Of a DNA stretch of 64,000 nucleotides, positions 21,208 to 33,510 are shown piece after piece (positions within the stretch are counted from its first letter, which is position 1; each line of letters opens with the position of its first letter). This DNA comes from Stereum hirsutum FP-91666 SS1 (Eukaryota > Basidiomycota > Agaricomycetes > Russulales > Stereaceae), in contig NW_006763133.1 in NCBI RefSeq assembly GCF_000264905.1, positions 3,233,152-3,297,151 on the forward strand. Reading direction: 5' to 3'. A program made the position numbers and the translations under genes. The notes below the pieces were generated by a model. The model was not told the origin of the DNA, did not search any database, and worked only from the letters and a program-made list of their open reading frames with translations.

Positions 21208-24200
21208 TCACCCCGTGAACGACCATACACGCACGTCCCCATCGTCGCTCCCCGAGACGATCTTGTCCTCCCCAAGCGCAAGACAAGTGACCGCACCCAT
21301 ATGCCCCACCAGCGTCGTCACGCACTTCCCATCCTCTCGACTCCAGACCTATTCACGCCCCAGCAGTCAGCGTCTGCTTTCTTCCTTTTTATTCGAGGAG
21401 AAATGATAAACGAAAAGGACACGCACCTTGATAGTCCGATCATGACTCCCACTGACCAACCGCATCCTATCGCTCGCAACAGTCCAAACCCCCTCAATAT
21501 GCCCAAACAACGTCTTCGTCGTCTTCCCGCTCTCCACATCCCAGATCCGGATCGTATTATCCAAACTCCCCGAAACGATCATCGGCTTCTTCTTCCCCCC
21601 TTCCGCCGCACCACCGTCAAGACCAGCCACGCTCGGTCTCCTTGTCTGCCCATCAACAGACAGCGAAAGGGACGAAACGCCCGGTGTCACGGCGACCTCG
21701 ACGTCCGAATCTTCGTCCATGGGCCCCTGTCCAACGATCGCTTCGTAACCCGGATGACTCGGCGGTACGGCGGCTTTGACTGTCGAAGAAGAAACCGTGG
21801 AAGAGCTGCCTTCGGAATCGTCACAACCCATGTCGAGGAGGCGCAGGCTTTGAACTTGACCCATGTGGCCTGTGTACTGGCGGACGCATGTACGGAGATT
21901 GAGGTCCCAGAGGCGGATGGTGCCGTCGTCCGAGGCGGAGAAGAGCATCTTGCCGGGATCGATGCATGGTGCGCCACTGCCGCTCCCACTTGAAGAACTC
22001 CCACTGCAAGGCGATGGTGCACAGTCGAACGAAGGTACCGATTCCGAGGACGATGAAGAGGAGGGAGAAACTCCATCGCCGCCGCGCGAATCCCACAATA
22101 AGACCGAGTTAACCCAGTCCTTGTGTCCCCTCAACGTGAAGCACTCTCCCGTCCTGAAGTTCCACACCTTGATAGTCGTATCCACCGACCCGCTGGCCAA
22201 CACATTCCCGTCAAAGTTCAGACACACCACGCCATCCGTATGTCCCTCCAACGTCCTGATACACTTCCCCGTCCTCCAATTCCACACCTTTACCGTCCGG
22301 TCCATACTCCCAGTGATGAGCTTCGCGTCGTCGAACTGGAGCGCCCTGACAGCGCGCGTGTGGCCTTTCAGACACATCATCTCCTTCCCAGTCTCGAGAT
22401 TCCATACACGCGCGGTGCGGTCGTAAGAGCCGGTGATGAGGATGGGGAACGATGGGTGTTGGAGTGTTTCTGAGAATTGGAGACACATGACACCGTCCGT
22501 GTGGCCCTTGAGAATTCGCATCGAACAACGGCCACGACGCCAATTACGTTCGACGGTGAGTCGTTCGGAGTAGACGGATTTCCATGGGCGAGTGACGGTG
22601 GGAACGGCGGAGGGATCGGTGAGAGCAGCCGAGTGGATTGTTGGTGAGGGGGTGCGGGCTGGTTCTATGGTTGATGCGGGGATAGGGGGTCTAGGAAGAG
22701 GATGTGAAACTGGAAGAGGCGTCGTCGGAAGATGATCATGATCGTGATCGTGTTGGAACACAGGGTGTGTTGCCTCTGAGCGTTGGCGTTTCAGCCGTGG
22801 TGGTTCGGATGAGTTATCTATCAACTTGCGTTTGCTCGACACAGATGGTGCGATGACATGTGGCATAGGCGACGGCGAAACTGACGCCACTGGAAGAAGC
22901 CTCCGGCGCTCAAGTACAGGCAGTCCCCAACCGCACTTCCGACACTTCTGGCCGATGTGCTGTTCGCAGATACCGCGCCACAGGATGTCATCGTCCGCAA
23001 GGGACTTCCATCGCCTGCTCACCTGTGCGGCGCGGCAGAGTGAGATGGCATCGAGATAGCCAAGAACTTTGAGTGAGACTTCGCGTGGGAAGAGCGCGAA
23101 GGGGTCGATGCGGATGAGGTGCGTGAGTTCGTCGGTGAGGAGAGACAGTTGTGAAAAGCAACACATAGTGAGGATACCGCGAAGGATGAGGTCTCGCCGT
23201 GGTGCTGAGGATGAAGAGAAGTTGGACCATATTGCGTTGATGGATTCGCGCTCGGTGATGGGGAGGTCATCGAGAGCCTGGACAGAAGATGAAGATGAGC
23301 AACTATGGTCTTGTGCGCAGTAGTGAAATATGAGCGACAAAAAGTGGTGATACTCCGTCATAAGTTCGCACGGAACATAACGGCGGAAACGGGAGGATGA
23401 TAAGGAGACAGGCACAGCGCCACAGATGCAGTGTAGATGAAACTGGGACACTCCAGCAGCTATTTTGTTCGTATCGAACGAGTCCTACTCGTCAAGCAAC
23501 GGCAACACATTATTGGTTTCGCCGAGAAGACGACGGAATACGAAGTCAAGATGTGGCAGATATGGAAAGCCTCGGGATAGCTCCACCCTGCTTCAGCCTA
23601 CACAGAAAAGTGGCATTGGGAAAGATGGTGCAAGGATGTGCAAGGCTTTCGACATCGCCTGTCGGCAATTTTATAACCTTGAGCGCGAGTATTACTTCTC
23701 AGACATCGGCCCACAGCGAATGAGAGCGAGTCCAATATTGAGACGCTACCACACTTAGCAATAGCGCAAGCTTGCGAAGGCTACCTTGAGCTAGCTATAA
23801 ACGCAGGGGCGATAGATACAACCTTAAAGGCAGAGGACGATAGGCGTAACCTCCGGTGCTTGTAGGACATGGCAGACACACAACTGCGTCGCGGTTCACA
23901 GGAAACGAAAGTCCACACGCTATTGACAGGAACACACCTTTTGCAGTTGTAGATTCATTCCCTCGTCGGCCATGCGCTGATGGCGAATACATAGCTTCCT
24001 GCCCTGCGATGGCTGCAACGGTGGCGGAGTCGATGTCGACGCCTCTTGCTCCTGTTCCTGCACTGAGGCGCCCCACCGCTCCCTCACCTCGTCCTCTTCC
24101 GGCTCCCCCTCGGCTGTGACAGCTGGGATATCGAACGTCGTACTCGTTGACGGATGGGGCGACGGCGAGCGGGAAGGGGAGCGCGAAGAAAGTTCGGCTA

Positions 24201-24252
24201 TACGAGCGGGTGGGATGGTGTCGCAGCTGTAAGACTGGTTGGCAGCAAGCAT
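21208..24252 (-). CDS. met30: F-box/WD40 protein, Met30/SconB type
   Basis: Substrate receptor of an SCF ubiquitin ligase; the Met30/SconB family represses sulfur assimilation and controls cell-cycle progression. Three in-phase exons (24252-23938, 23277-21427, 21348-21208) give 768 residues. Exon 1 ends in KLCIRHQRMADEGMNLQLQK, which continues smoothly into ALDDLPITERESINAIWSNF of exon 2. The F-box (LFPREVSLKVLGYLDAISL...WRGICEQHIG) begins near residue 160. Seven WD40 repeats follow, each with GH...WD/WN cores (for example LKGHTDGVMCLQF, LEGHTDGVVCLNF, LFGHIEGVWTVAS). Ser- and Gly-rich inserts interrupt the fifth and sixth blades. The last exon completes the propeller (WSREDGKCVTTLVGHMG...VWSFTG). 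Intron 1 is 660 bp, far longer than its neighbours. Confidence 0.95.
23278..23937 (-). other. Unusually long intron 1 of the Met30-like gene
   Basis: Begins GTGTGT and ends GTCCAG. At 660 bp it is roughly ten times the typical intron here. It holds plus-strand open frames of about 100 codons (23397-23758) with no recognisable domain. Both flanking exons join directly in the conserved family sequence, so no missing exon is needed. Confidence 0.7.
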
Positions 24253-26866
24253 TGTGACGAGACGGCGGGGGGGACGAAGGTTGTGTGATGAAGCGGGCGA
24301 AGAAAGGGACATTTGGGTAGCGGACGAAGGGGGAAGATATAAAGTAATGACTGCGAGGGTCAAGCAGAGCCGGTGTGCGCTTGCCTTTTCTGGCCGCCCG
24401 CCTGACGCGAAATGGCGTCAATTTCTGCTTTTCGCCGTGCTCCTCCTTTCTTTTCCTCCCCTTCTCCCTTGGGAATCTTGTCCGACCATCTCCATCATCG
24501 TGATCCTCAGACGACCTTCTCGTCTCGCTTTTTTTTCTGCTAGTTTATACTCGAGAACTTCGTCTCCCGCCCGGAAGCCACTGCACCCAGCTTCCGGACC
24601 TGTTCATTTTTTTTTGCTCACGTGGCCGGCAATTATACGATGGGGTGCAGATCACGACACTCTCGCACGACGATGGTGGCAGCTTCGCTGCAGACTTTTT
24701 CGGTGGCACCGCCCAGCTGTGTTTGCGCTGTCGGTCGCTCTGTCAGCTGAAAATGGACGAGTATTTTCTTGTTTTGCGTCGGGATGGGATGACGAGCACG
24801 TATTTGGGATGAGTGCCAGTGGCGTTGTCCGGCTTTCATAAGGTCAGCGACACGGCGGTTCTCCGAGACTCTGAATCATATATTTGCTCACACATCCATT
24901 CTTTGTCCTCTTGTTAGTGAGTATCTTTCTTAAAGCACAGATACGTTCGGCAACCATGCTGTTTCCACAACCTCCAAGACCCACTAACCCCGGGCCTCCA
25001 TCGAACCAATCAAGAGTTCACCGCGACCCGTCGGGTCTGCCTCTATGCCATCCTCATGCTCGACCATAAAGTGTCCTCGATATTCCCAAACGCAAACTGC
25101 GTCATCGCGATCACCATGGCCCGTTCATACATCGAACCCTATCGAATCCCTGTGTCGCCACGAACCCCGCCACCGTATCGCACCATCCTCGCCACCCGAA
25201 AGCAATCCCTCGTCTTTGACACACGAACGCTCGTCATCCGTCATCCTGATCCTACGAAACTATATTCAGGTGCCCGGGATTCTCAAGATCTAGAACGTTG
25301 AAGATTGAACTGTTGCTACGGTATCCCCATTGATATTCATTCACGGGATTCGCGATTTGGAGGATTTGGAGAAGGAGGTTCGTAGATAAGATAGTGTGGG
25401 TGTACGGATCCGTGCACGGTCGTAGTCGGCCTTGGGACTCAGAAGAGGACACAGGACATGTACAAATCGATACAGCTGGACGAGTGTGGGCGTGGAAATA
25501 CGCAAGCATACTTACCGTCACTGGAGTACACATCCGATATTCGTGTCAATGTGGATATATATGTCCTTCCCATTCTCAAAAAGATATACGACTCGGCGAA
25601 CTCCTTCAAGCAACCCGTGTGTGTGCATAAATAGGAGTCGTCGGCCCAGGGGTGGAAACCAACCGCACAGACCCGAAGCTACAGACTTCTCGTTTTAATA
25701 TCGATACGATGGGGTCGTGTGGACGGATTGGATGGATACGATGGGTAGTGTTTTGTATTAAGTAGTGTGATGCAAGACGGATATAGCTCACGAGCTCGAA
25801 AGGCAAGAAATTTTGGGAGTACCGTGACTGGTTGAGGTGCAACCATGAGTACCTTGTAGTAGGAACAGCGACCGTCGGTCACCGCACAGGTGCGGGCATG
25901 CACTGCTATGCATAAGAAAAATGGGCTCTGCCTGAGAGTTAAAAAACCTGCTCATCGTATGCTAGTCATATGTATTTTTTCTTTGTTCTGCATGGAATAC
26001 ACAGACTCGGACCGGCCACAAGTCAGGTTCGCGACTCCAAGGATAATTCGAACGGGACAACCCTTGGGACCGCTACGAATCACGACGGAACAGGTGATGT
26101 ACACATCTCCTCAACAGCGATATCGGTAAGTTCCCGTTCCTCACCAGAGTACACAAGGTTCGCAACGATGAAATTTTTCGAACAGGTGGTCAGGCGCATA
26201 AAAATACATCAAACCAGTGGTAGGTCTGACGAGTGACTTATCTGGATGCAGAAGGTTCCAATGTTAAAGGCTAAAATGCGCGGCGAAGCTCGAGTGCTCG
26301 GATGCGCCGTATTGTGCAGTGCAGCAGTGAAGTCACAAGTCCATATATTGGAGCAAGAGGTAGGAAGACACGAAGCCCAAGAAGGAACACACAAGCACAC
26401 GATCGGCGTGTCCACCCTCGGTGCCACCATCCCATCGTCCAAACTGGTAAACTGGCTACTTACTGTGTAGTAACCGCAACTGACACACCCGGAACAAAAC
26501 CGCCATTCCTCTTCCGTTCCGGCGCAGGAATATGTATGTGTCACTGTTGAACGTTGGGCGCTGGCTGAGCACGCAGATGCAAATGGAGAATGAAAGTTGT
26601 TTTAAAATTTGAGATCCGGAGGACTGATGTCTGGTACTATGACGCGAACGGGACAGCCCGGTGTTATTATTGGAGGGCGATTCTGCGAGCTACTGGACTG
26701 TATAGTTGCTGTACTGTATAGAGTACATGCGAACCCGCGCCACCACCGAGTCCGTGATGAGAGATTCGCAGGCGGCAGGAAGGAACGCATCGTGATCCTT
26801 GGCCATGGAGGCGCGTCCGTGAGCGTCGTACAATGCATACTTACATCGCGAATGTGTCGTGCGAGC

Positions 26867-26887
26867 GTGTGTGTGTGTGTGTGTGTG
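26867..26887 (+). repeat. (GT)n microsatellite
   Basis: Ten uninterrupted GT units plus a trailing G, immediately before the tandem repeat. Confidence 0.9.
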
Positions 26888-26910
26888 CCACGGATCAAGT
26901 GGGTGATGAA

Positions 26911-27163
26911 GATGAGAATGATGTATGTTCGGCTTTGAATTGTCAGTCGAGTGTCCTGGGCCGTGACGTGACGATCGTGGGCGGAATCGACGGTTGGTTG
27001 TTGTAGAAATACGGCGCACAAGGATGTCCGGGGAGGACGATGAAAAACTTGAAGAGAATGATGTACGTTCGGCTTCGAAGGTCACTCGACTGCCTGGGCG
27101 GGACGTGACAATCGTGGACAGAGTCGATGTCTTCATGACAGTCGGGTGTTGGAGAAATACAGC
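26911..27163. repeat. Diverged two-copy tandem repeat, period about 140 bp
   Basis: Copy 1 (26911 to about 27014) and copy 2 (27051 to about 27163) share GAGAATGATGTA(T/C)GTTCGGCTT near the start. Further along they share CCTGGGC..GACGTGAC.ATCGTGG and then GAAATAC.GC, with point changes and small indels. It lies outside any supported gene. Confidence 0.75.
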
Positions 27164-28689
27164 TAAGTTACTTCGAGTTACTTGGGCTTTGGAATTCGTC
27201 GTGGCTGAACTCTGTTCGTCGAGTCGAATTGGTGGACGGAGTATCGGATGCAGAGGGCATATCGCAGACACGCCGAGCAACGCCCAGAGACAGATGTGGA
27301 AGGCCAGACTCCAGAGCGCAACAGCAATCTGAATTGATACATCAGAAAGAGCGGGAGCGTATGCCCATTCGCAATGAGCCGAGTGTGTGGCATCATGATC
27401 CACACCCCTATCGAGCAGAGAGTTCGGGAGGGGGGGAAGGAAAAACTAGGTTGATGGGGCCAATGGGAGTCCATATGCGGGGCTTGAGCTCCTTGGGACT
27501 GGATGCAGTATAGCGCGATAGGATTGCTCGCGGGTCCTCGAGCTCGGCATCATGCAAACGGATCGCTTGAACTCAAAACGAAAAGAAAGAGAAAGAGAAA
27601 ACCAAATTATATTGGGTGGCAAGAAAGGGACGGAGCACTGCAGGCGTAGTGTAAGGACAGATAGATAGAAGCGAGCGGGGAACCTGAGAGAGTCGGAGAC
27701 GAGAAGGCGATCGTGAGCAAAACTGAGGACAAGACAATGAGACCGCGCCAAGACGAAAGAGGAGATGATGGTGGATAGCGGATGGCTGTGTTGATAACGC
27801 TGAAAATTGCTGCCTGCGAGTCGGTCACGGTGGATCCTGGTGCGTCATCGTTGAGGCCTCGTGTCTTAGAGTACGAGCTGCGGGGCGGGCTAAAACACGA
27901 AGAACGGCCGGTAAGGGGATGGAGGAGGAGGCGAGCATGGACATTGGAAGCAGGCGTGGGGGACGAGGAGGTCGGGTGATGGGAGGGGTGGGCGTTGAGG
28001 TGGGGTTAGGAGCGCGCAGAGTCATGGGGTCGTGATGGGACCGAAGAGACTCGAGACTCGAACTTGTCGAGATTGTGAAGGTGGCGCTTACGACCAGTAT
28101 GCACGGGAGGCCAGAGTGCACTGGCCATGAGAGCAGGAGAGCTAAGGCGACAACGCAGATAAGTAGACACGCTCAGCAGAAAAGTAGCAGAAAATGGAGA
28201 CGTTGAAGTTTGTCGGAGACAATCGGGTGGCCGCCACGTACGGCCACAACGAGGGCCATGGCGCTGCCAGCGAGTGGCAGAAAAAAGAGAGACAATGAGA
28301 GGCACAATGGAGTGGGACACAAGAGCACAAAGGGCGACGACATTGAAAGAAAGAAAAGGTGTTCGTTGGACGCGTCGGGGGGGCGGGCAAGGGGGCGTCC
28401 AAACAGAGCACAACAAGAAGGTCAGGCGGTCCCACCGCTTTGCGGAAGACACCAACGACTCGCTCGCACCACATCCCCCCTCCGACGCCCTCTCTCACCA
28501 CAACCACCAACTCTCACCACATCCCCCTCCACACAATCCACATCCTTTCACACCCGTCCTCATCGTTCACGACAGCGTACAGACCCCTCCCGATTCACAC
28601 CGAGTCCGAGTCCTCAGCGCCAGCTCCTGTCTCCACCATCGTAGTTTCCCCAGACCGCTCCCCGACCGACGTGTCCACCCAGTTCTGCA

Positions 28690-30573
28690 ATGGCCTCACA
28701 CTCACCAATAAACGGTGTCAAGATCAATCGTACGTCTCCTTCCTTCGTCGTTTTCTTTCAGCGCTTCTCCACCGCCGTTTGCCGTTCATTTTCCCGTCCC
28801 ACATCTTGCCTTATTCTCCTCCCTGCACCCGCCCTCCCCCCCGTCTTTCGCCCCCGGATTCCCTTATTGGGGCTCTCATTGTTCTCCCCCGACGTGTCCA
28901 AGTGACTCAGTCTCGTTGACCCATCTTCACCATGTCTTCCTTCCCTTTCGCCCCTCATCGTGCAGCCATCGACGACCCCCGGAAGGTCGTCAAAGTCGTC
29001 GCCTCCGAAGGAAAGTCGGGCGACACAATGGACGTTTCCTATACAAACTGCAAAGTCATCGGAAACGGCTCCTTCGGTGTCGTCTTCCAGGCAAAGCTCG
29101 TCACGGAGACAGAAGCCGGTGACGATATTGCCATCAAGAAGGTCTTGCAGGACAAGCGGTTCAAGGTCAGTCTTCCGCGCTAAATTGTTTCTTCCATCGC
29201 TCTTCCCCATCTTTTTCTCGCCTCGGTGGCAATCGTCAATTTACTTCGGACCTACCTCCTGACGTCAATTCTCCGTCCATCATGCTGACCCCGACTCGCG
29301 CGGAATCTCCGACACATTTTTATTTTCTAGAACCGAGAACTGCAGATCATGCGCCTTGTCTCCCATCCAAACGTCGTCGATTTGAAAGCATACTTTTATT
29401 CCAATGGTGACAAGGTTTGTCCTCGTCCACTCACACCCATTGTCCCTCCCGCGCCACACCGCTGACGCCGTCGCATGTTACTTCGCCGCCGTCGTTTTCC
29501 AGAAAGATGAAGTGTACCTCAACCTTGTGCTCGAATATGTCCCCGAAACTGTATATCGCGCTAGTCGCCACTACGCCAAACTCAAGCAACCAATGCCAAT
29601 GCTCCAGATCAAGCTCTACATGTATCAATTGCTCCGCTCCCTAGCCTATATCCACTCCGTCGGCATCTGCCACCGTGACATCAAACCACAGAATCTGCTC
29701 CTCAACCCTGGAACTGGTGTCCTCAAGCTTTGTGACTTTGGTTCGGCCAAGATCCTCATCCCCAAAGAGCCGAACGTCAGCTACATTTGCTCGAGGTACT
29801 ACCGCGCCCCCGAGTTGATCTTTGGAGCGACGAACTATACCACCAACATCGGTCAGCCAAGTCATCATCTTCTACTGTGGAGTGTCACATTGAACTCGTT
29901 TGTGATTGAATCTAGACATTTGGTCGACGGGATGCGTCATGGCCGAGTTGATGCTCGGACAACCCCTCTTCCCTGGCGAGAGCGGTATCGATCAGCTTGT
30001 GGAGATCATCAAGGTTTTGGGCACTCCCTCGAGGGAGCAGATCAAGACAATGAACCCCAACTATATGGAGCACAAGTTCCCTCAGATCAAGCCTCATCCC
30101 TTCTCAAAAGTACGTTTCATCGTTTGAGGTGGCCCGTTCAATGTGTGACTGACAGTAACGTCTGCGTGCGCTTTTCAGGTCTTCCGGCCCCGAACGGCAC
30201 CGGAATCCATTGACTTGGTGGCGAAGCTGTTGGAGTACACGCCCGAGGCACGGCTGAGTGCAGTGGAGGCAATGATCCATCCCTTCTTCGACGAGTTGAG
30301 GCAGGAAGGCGCGAAGATGCCAAACGGGAAGGACTTCCCTCCTCTCTTCGATTTCACACGAGAGGGTGAGATCCGGTTTTCCTCGTATCTCTTGGCTGTT
30401 ACTCGGTTTGGCTGACGTTCATTCTTCATCGGTATTTAGAACTGTCAGTCCGTCCAGACCTTATTCGGAGGCTCGTACCACCACACACCGAGCCCGAGCT
30501 TCGCTCGCGAGGCATCGACATCAACAACTTCGTGCCGATACCGCTGGAGCAGATGAAGATCACGCTCGATTGA
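28690..30573 (+). CDS. gsk3: GSK3/shaggy-type serine/threonine kinase
   Basis: Seven in-phase exons: 28690-28729, 28966-29165, 29331-29414, 29503-29851, 29916-30109, 30179-30365 and 30440-30573; about 395 residues, normal for GSK3. Visible motifs: glycine loop [14 protein letters not shown], catalytic lysine in [34 protein letters not shown], the activation loop [17 protein letters not shown] with the autophosphorylated Tyr, and [12 protein letters not shown]. The C-lobe ends with [11 protein letters not shown]3 prefers primed substrates and links nutrient, stress and developmental signals. The start at 28690 ([13 protein letters not shown]) is preferred because this leader matches GSK3 N-termini. 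An alternative in-frame ATG lies at 28932 inside intron 1. Confidence 0.96.
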
Positions 30574-31845
30574 CGGGAGAGAGACGTGTTGGCCGAGTTC
30601 ATGGCGTTCCCATCTTCGTTTTCGACCTCATCCTCATCGTTCCCTCTTTCATACCCTCTTCCTCTTCCCCGCTCAGTTCCTCCTACGCCTCCCTCGCCTT
30701 CTTCTCCCAATTTCCCTACCGCCCCTACTCCCCCCGAAGAAGAGGTCGTCGTCGTCGTCGCCCGGTCCTTGCGTACGCTTTCCTCGCCAACATCGTCGTC
30801 AACGCCTACGTCATCATCATACATGTCTTCAGCACTTTGGTCGTCTGGTCCCTCGTCACTGGCGTCGTCGGGGCATTCGCAACCGACCTCGTCATTGTGG
30901 TTGTCGTGGCCTTCGTCGTCGTCGTGGTCGTCTTGGTGGACGAACTGCGCAGGTCTCGTGTTCTCGTCCTCGTCCCGCGGCGGCGTCGTGTTCCGGTTGC
31001 TCGTCCTCGCCGTTTCTATTATTTCCTTCTTACTCTCTTGAGCTTTTACTTCAATTCAGTCTTTCCGTTTTTCTCCGCTTTTACCTTCTCTTTCCGTTCT
31101 CTCAAGTCCGCGTCTCCCGTCTGTTTACCTGTCTGATGCATCATTCCGCAACGTCTCAACATCCGACACCAACCCACCGCTCGTCCATATATCTTCTTCT
31201 TTTCTCTCGTATTTCTCCTTCAGTCTGTGCAGTTGTTCGGCGACTTAGTTTGTATACATGATGATGATATGATTTTTTGTCCCCTTTGTCGTGTTTATTT
31301 TTCCTCGGTGTCCTTCTTCTCTTCTTGGCCCGTTCATCATATTCCTCTGCTGTCCGACGATGCCTTTGACGAGGTTGGTGGGTTGAGAAGGATGGGAGAT
31401 CGGCACGTGGTAGGGTGGGCGCAAGAGAGACAGGGGAGGGGAGGAAGGAACGATGACAAGGGCGAGACCCATATACAAGACGAGGTGGCGATGGAAGGCA
31501 AGGCAAAGGCAGCTGTAGGCTTTGTTGTGTTGTGTTATTTTTCCGAAGGCATGCGAAATCGAAATATTTGTGAATTGTAGAACCACCCTGTGTGAGTTCA
31601 AAGTATTTTTGGGCGATGAAGCTTTGAAGGATGATGACGTAAGATGTTCGAGCGATCGCCGGTCCATGCAAGTTGAACTTCTTTCGGTTCGCTTCACGCT
31701 TCGATTCGAGCGAGATTGCCCGCTTCGCTTCGCTTTTTTCTCTTCTCCTTCTCCTTTTCGCTGGCCTTGTTCTGCAGCTGAGCACTGAGCATCGCTAGCC
31801 ACTTGTTGATACTTGTCCACTACCAACGGAGTCGAACCCATAACT
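30574..31845. other. 3' flank of GSK3 and promoter of the next gene
   Basis: Strongly pyrimidine-biased with GTC/TCG triplet runs (for example 30746-30760). The bias opens long Ser/Val-rich frames in several phases, which I regard as low-complexity artefacts. No supported gene. Confidence 0.5.
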
Positions 31846-33510
31846 ATGTCGTCGCTTCCCTCACACTCCTTACCACACCACCCCCACCGCCCCCAGTGCT
31901 CACACTCGGACCCCCACACCACCGCTAGTATCCCCCCAGTCCCACCGGCGAAACGATCCCTGTCGATCCGCACGCGCACCCAGCCCCACCCGCACCCCCG
32001 CGGTCCGTATCCTTATACTTATCATATGCACGTCCCCGACGTCTACGTGCACCCTCCGGAGGAAGAGCAATGCGACACGCCCACCTGGTGCTACTTCAAC
32101 TCCGCTGACCCTCATGCTCCCGACTCCACTGACACTTCAGAGGAGTCCGACGCCGCACTAGTGGGCGTTGGTGCGTCGCAGTCGAATGATTCGGTGGACT
32201 TGGCCTTGGCGGAGCTGCAGTATAAACTCGAGACGGAGCAGGCTTATTATCCGTCTGCGCAGGATGCGCCTGTGTTCCATAGGGATGTTATAGAGCATGA
32301 GGAGATCGTGATGCCGAGGAGGAGCTCGGTGTATTATCAGACGAGACCGGAGTTTGGGCTTGAGATGCTTGCGGAGACTTCGTTTGAGTATAGGGCGGAC
32401 GAGGAGGAGCAGGAGGCGAGGAGGGAGGAGGGAGGAGAGGAGAGGAGGGAGGCAGAGAGGAGGGAGAGGAGTAGGGCAAGGGAGGAGGATGTGGATATTG
32501 CGGAGGTGGTGAAAGTGAGGAGGAGGGACGTCGTTGAGCCGAGCCCGGAGGAGGAGGCGCAGACTGTGATGAAGAGGAGTAAGACGCTCAAGGGGCGCGC
32601 GACGCTTGCTTTGCGGACGATCAAGAACGCAGGGAAGAGAACGCGCAAGACGTCGATGAAGGAGAACGCGAAGAGTCCAGAGGTTCAGCAGGTGGTCAAG
32701 GAGACTACAGCAGGCGAAGTAGAAGACGAGCAGACGCCGAAGCTTTCACGACGGAAGTCCCGTCCCATCTCTTTGTTCTTCCCCTTCTCCAACAGCGAGC
32801 CCTCCGTGCCCCAGCCTTCGTCCGTCGAGCCTACTCACCTCCCAGCCTCATATTCCTCAAATCCTCCACCGCGCCCGCCGCGTTCTCCGATACGCCGCAC
32901 TGTCTCCCACGCAGCCACGCTGCAAACCGCATCTACTCTCACCTCCCCGCCTTCCGAGAGCGATTCTTCCTCTCGAGGGAACTCCCCCTATCTTCTCGAC
33001 GGTGTACAATCCGCCCCTCGTCGCAGATTCTCCTTCGCGAACCTCCAAAGCCTCTTCACTTCCTCCACCAGTCCCTCCTCCAGCGTCACCGATCTGGCAG
33101 GACCCACGGACGGTTCGCTGCCGTCTAGTGCCGAGCCAGAGACGCCCACGGACGATGGGTTCATTATTCCGAACATTTATACCAAGCCGGCGCCTATGAT
33201 CGAGAGCTTGGATAGTGCGGACATTCAGGAGGCGAGGCGGATTTCGTCGCAGAGTAGGCCGTCGATGCAGTCTATGCTGTCGATGGGCAGTATGGGATCT
33301 GGACGCCTGCCCATAGCGTCGATGATGGAGCGTAAGGAGAGTTATAGTCGAGAGCCAGAGCCAGAGGCGGCTGTGAATGTGGATGTGCATGCGAACACGG
33401 CGGATGAAGGCTTTGAGCCGGAGATGAGGCTCGACTCGTTGCATTTTGAGTCGTTAAGATTCGATCCTGAGACGTTCGACGTCGATGCGTACTTGCGTTC
33501 CGATGCATGA
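31846..33510 (+). CDS. Disordered protein of unknown function
   Basis: Single-exon frame of 554 residues with no domain I recognise. The first 70 residues are His/Pro-rich. A central stretch (about 185-225) is a charged Glu/Arg block, probably a single helix or coiled coil. Residues 240-320 are basic (KRSKTLKGRATLALRTIKNA and following). The rest is Ser/Pro-rich with many RxxS sites (RRKSRPIS, RRRFSF, RRTVS), which suggests phosphorylation by basophilic kinases. The C-terminus is acidic and ends in FDVDAYLRSDA. The ATG at 31846 is the first in frame. The length and patterned composition favour a real gene. No membrane segment or signal peptide is visible. Function unknown. Confidence 0.7.
   Translation: MSSLPSHSLPHHPHRPQCSHSDPHTTASIPPVPPAKRSLSIRTRTQPHPHPRGPYPYTYHMHVPDVYVHPPEEEQCDTPTWCYFNSADPHAPDSTDTSEESDAALVGVGASQSNDSVDLALAELQYKLETEQAYYPSAQDAPVFHRDVIEHEEIVMPRRSSVYYQTRPEFGLEMLAETSFEYRADEEEQEARREEGGEERREAERRERSRAREEDVDIAEVVKVRRRDVVEPSPEEEAQTVMKRSKTLKGRATLALRTIKNAGKRTRKTSMKENAKSPEVQQVVKETTAGEVEDEQTPKLSRRKSRPISLFFPFSNSEPSVPQPSSVEPTHLPASYSSNPPPRPPRSPIRRTVSHAATLQTASTLTSPPSESDSSSRGNSPYLLDGVQSAPRRRFSFANLQSLFTSSTSPSSSVTDLAGPTDGSLPSSAEPETPTDDGFIIPNIYTKPAPMIESLDSADIQEARRISSQSRPSMQSMLSMGSMGSGRLPIASMMERKESYSREPEPEAAVNVDVHANTADEGFEPEMRLDSLHFESLRFDPETFDVDAYLRSDA

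Larger units (their letters stand above)
24253..28689. other. 4.4-kb divergent intergenic region
   Basis: Separates the Met30-like gene (-) from GSK3 (+). Open frames on both strands overlap heavily and carry no known motif. The right end (28450-28690) is CT-rich and fits a strong promoter and leader for GSK3. It contains a (GT)n tract and a diverged tandem repeat near 27 kb. Confidence 0.5.

Noticed and set aside
21367..21426. C-terminal extension of the F-box WD40 frame (RVLFVYHFSSNKKEESRR)
   Set aside because: It is intron read-through; the donor GTGCGT at 21426 and the next exon restore the last WD40 blade.
24239..24841. 200-codon plus-strand open frame
   Set aside because: It is antisense to the Met30-like exon 1 at its start, has low-complexity Arg/Ser composition and no domain.
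26690..27403. 237-codon minus-strand open frame
   Set aside because: It runs through the tandem repeat and the GT microsatellite (giving a His-Thr run) and has no domain.
28210..28919. Overlapping plus-strand open frames before GSK3
   Set aside because: The composition follows the CT-rich promoter and leader; three frames are open at once.
30366..31136. 256-codon plus-strand open frame after GSK3
   Set aside because: It begins inside GSK3 coding sequence in another frame and is held open by pyrimidine and GTC repeat bias.
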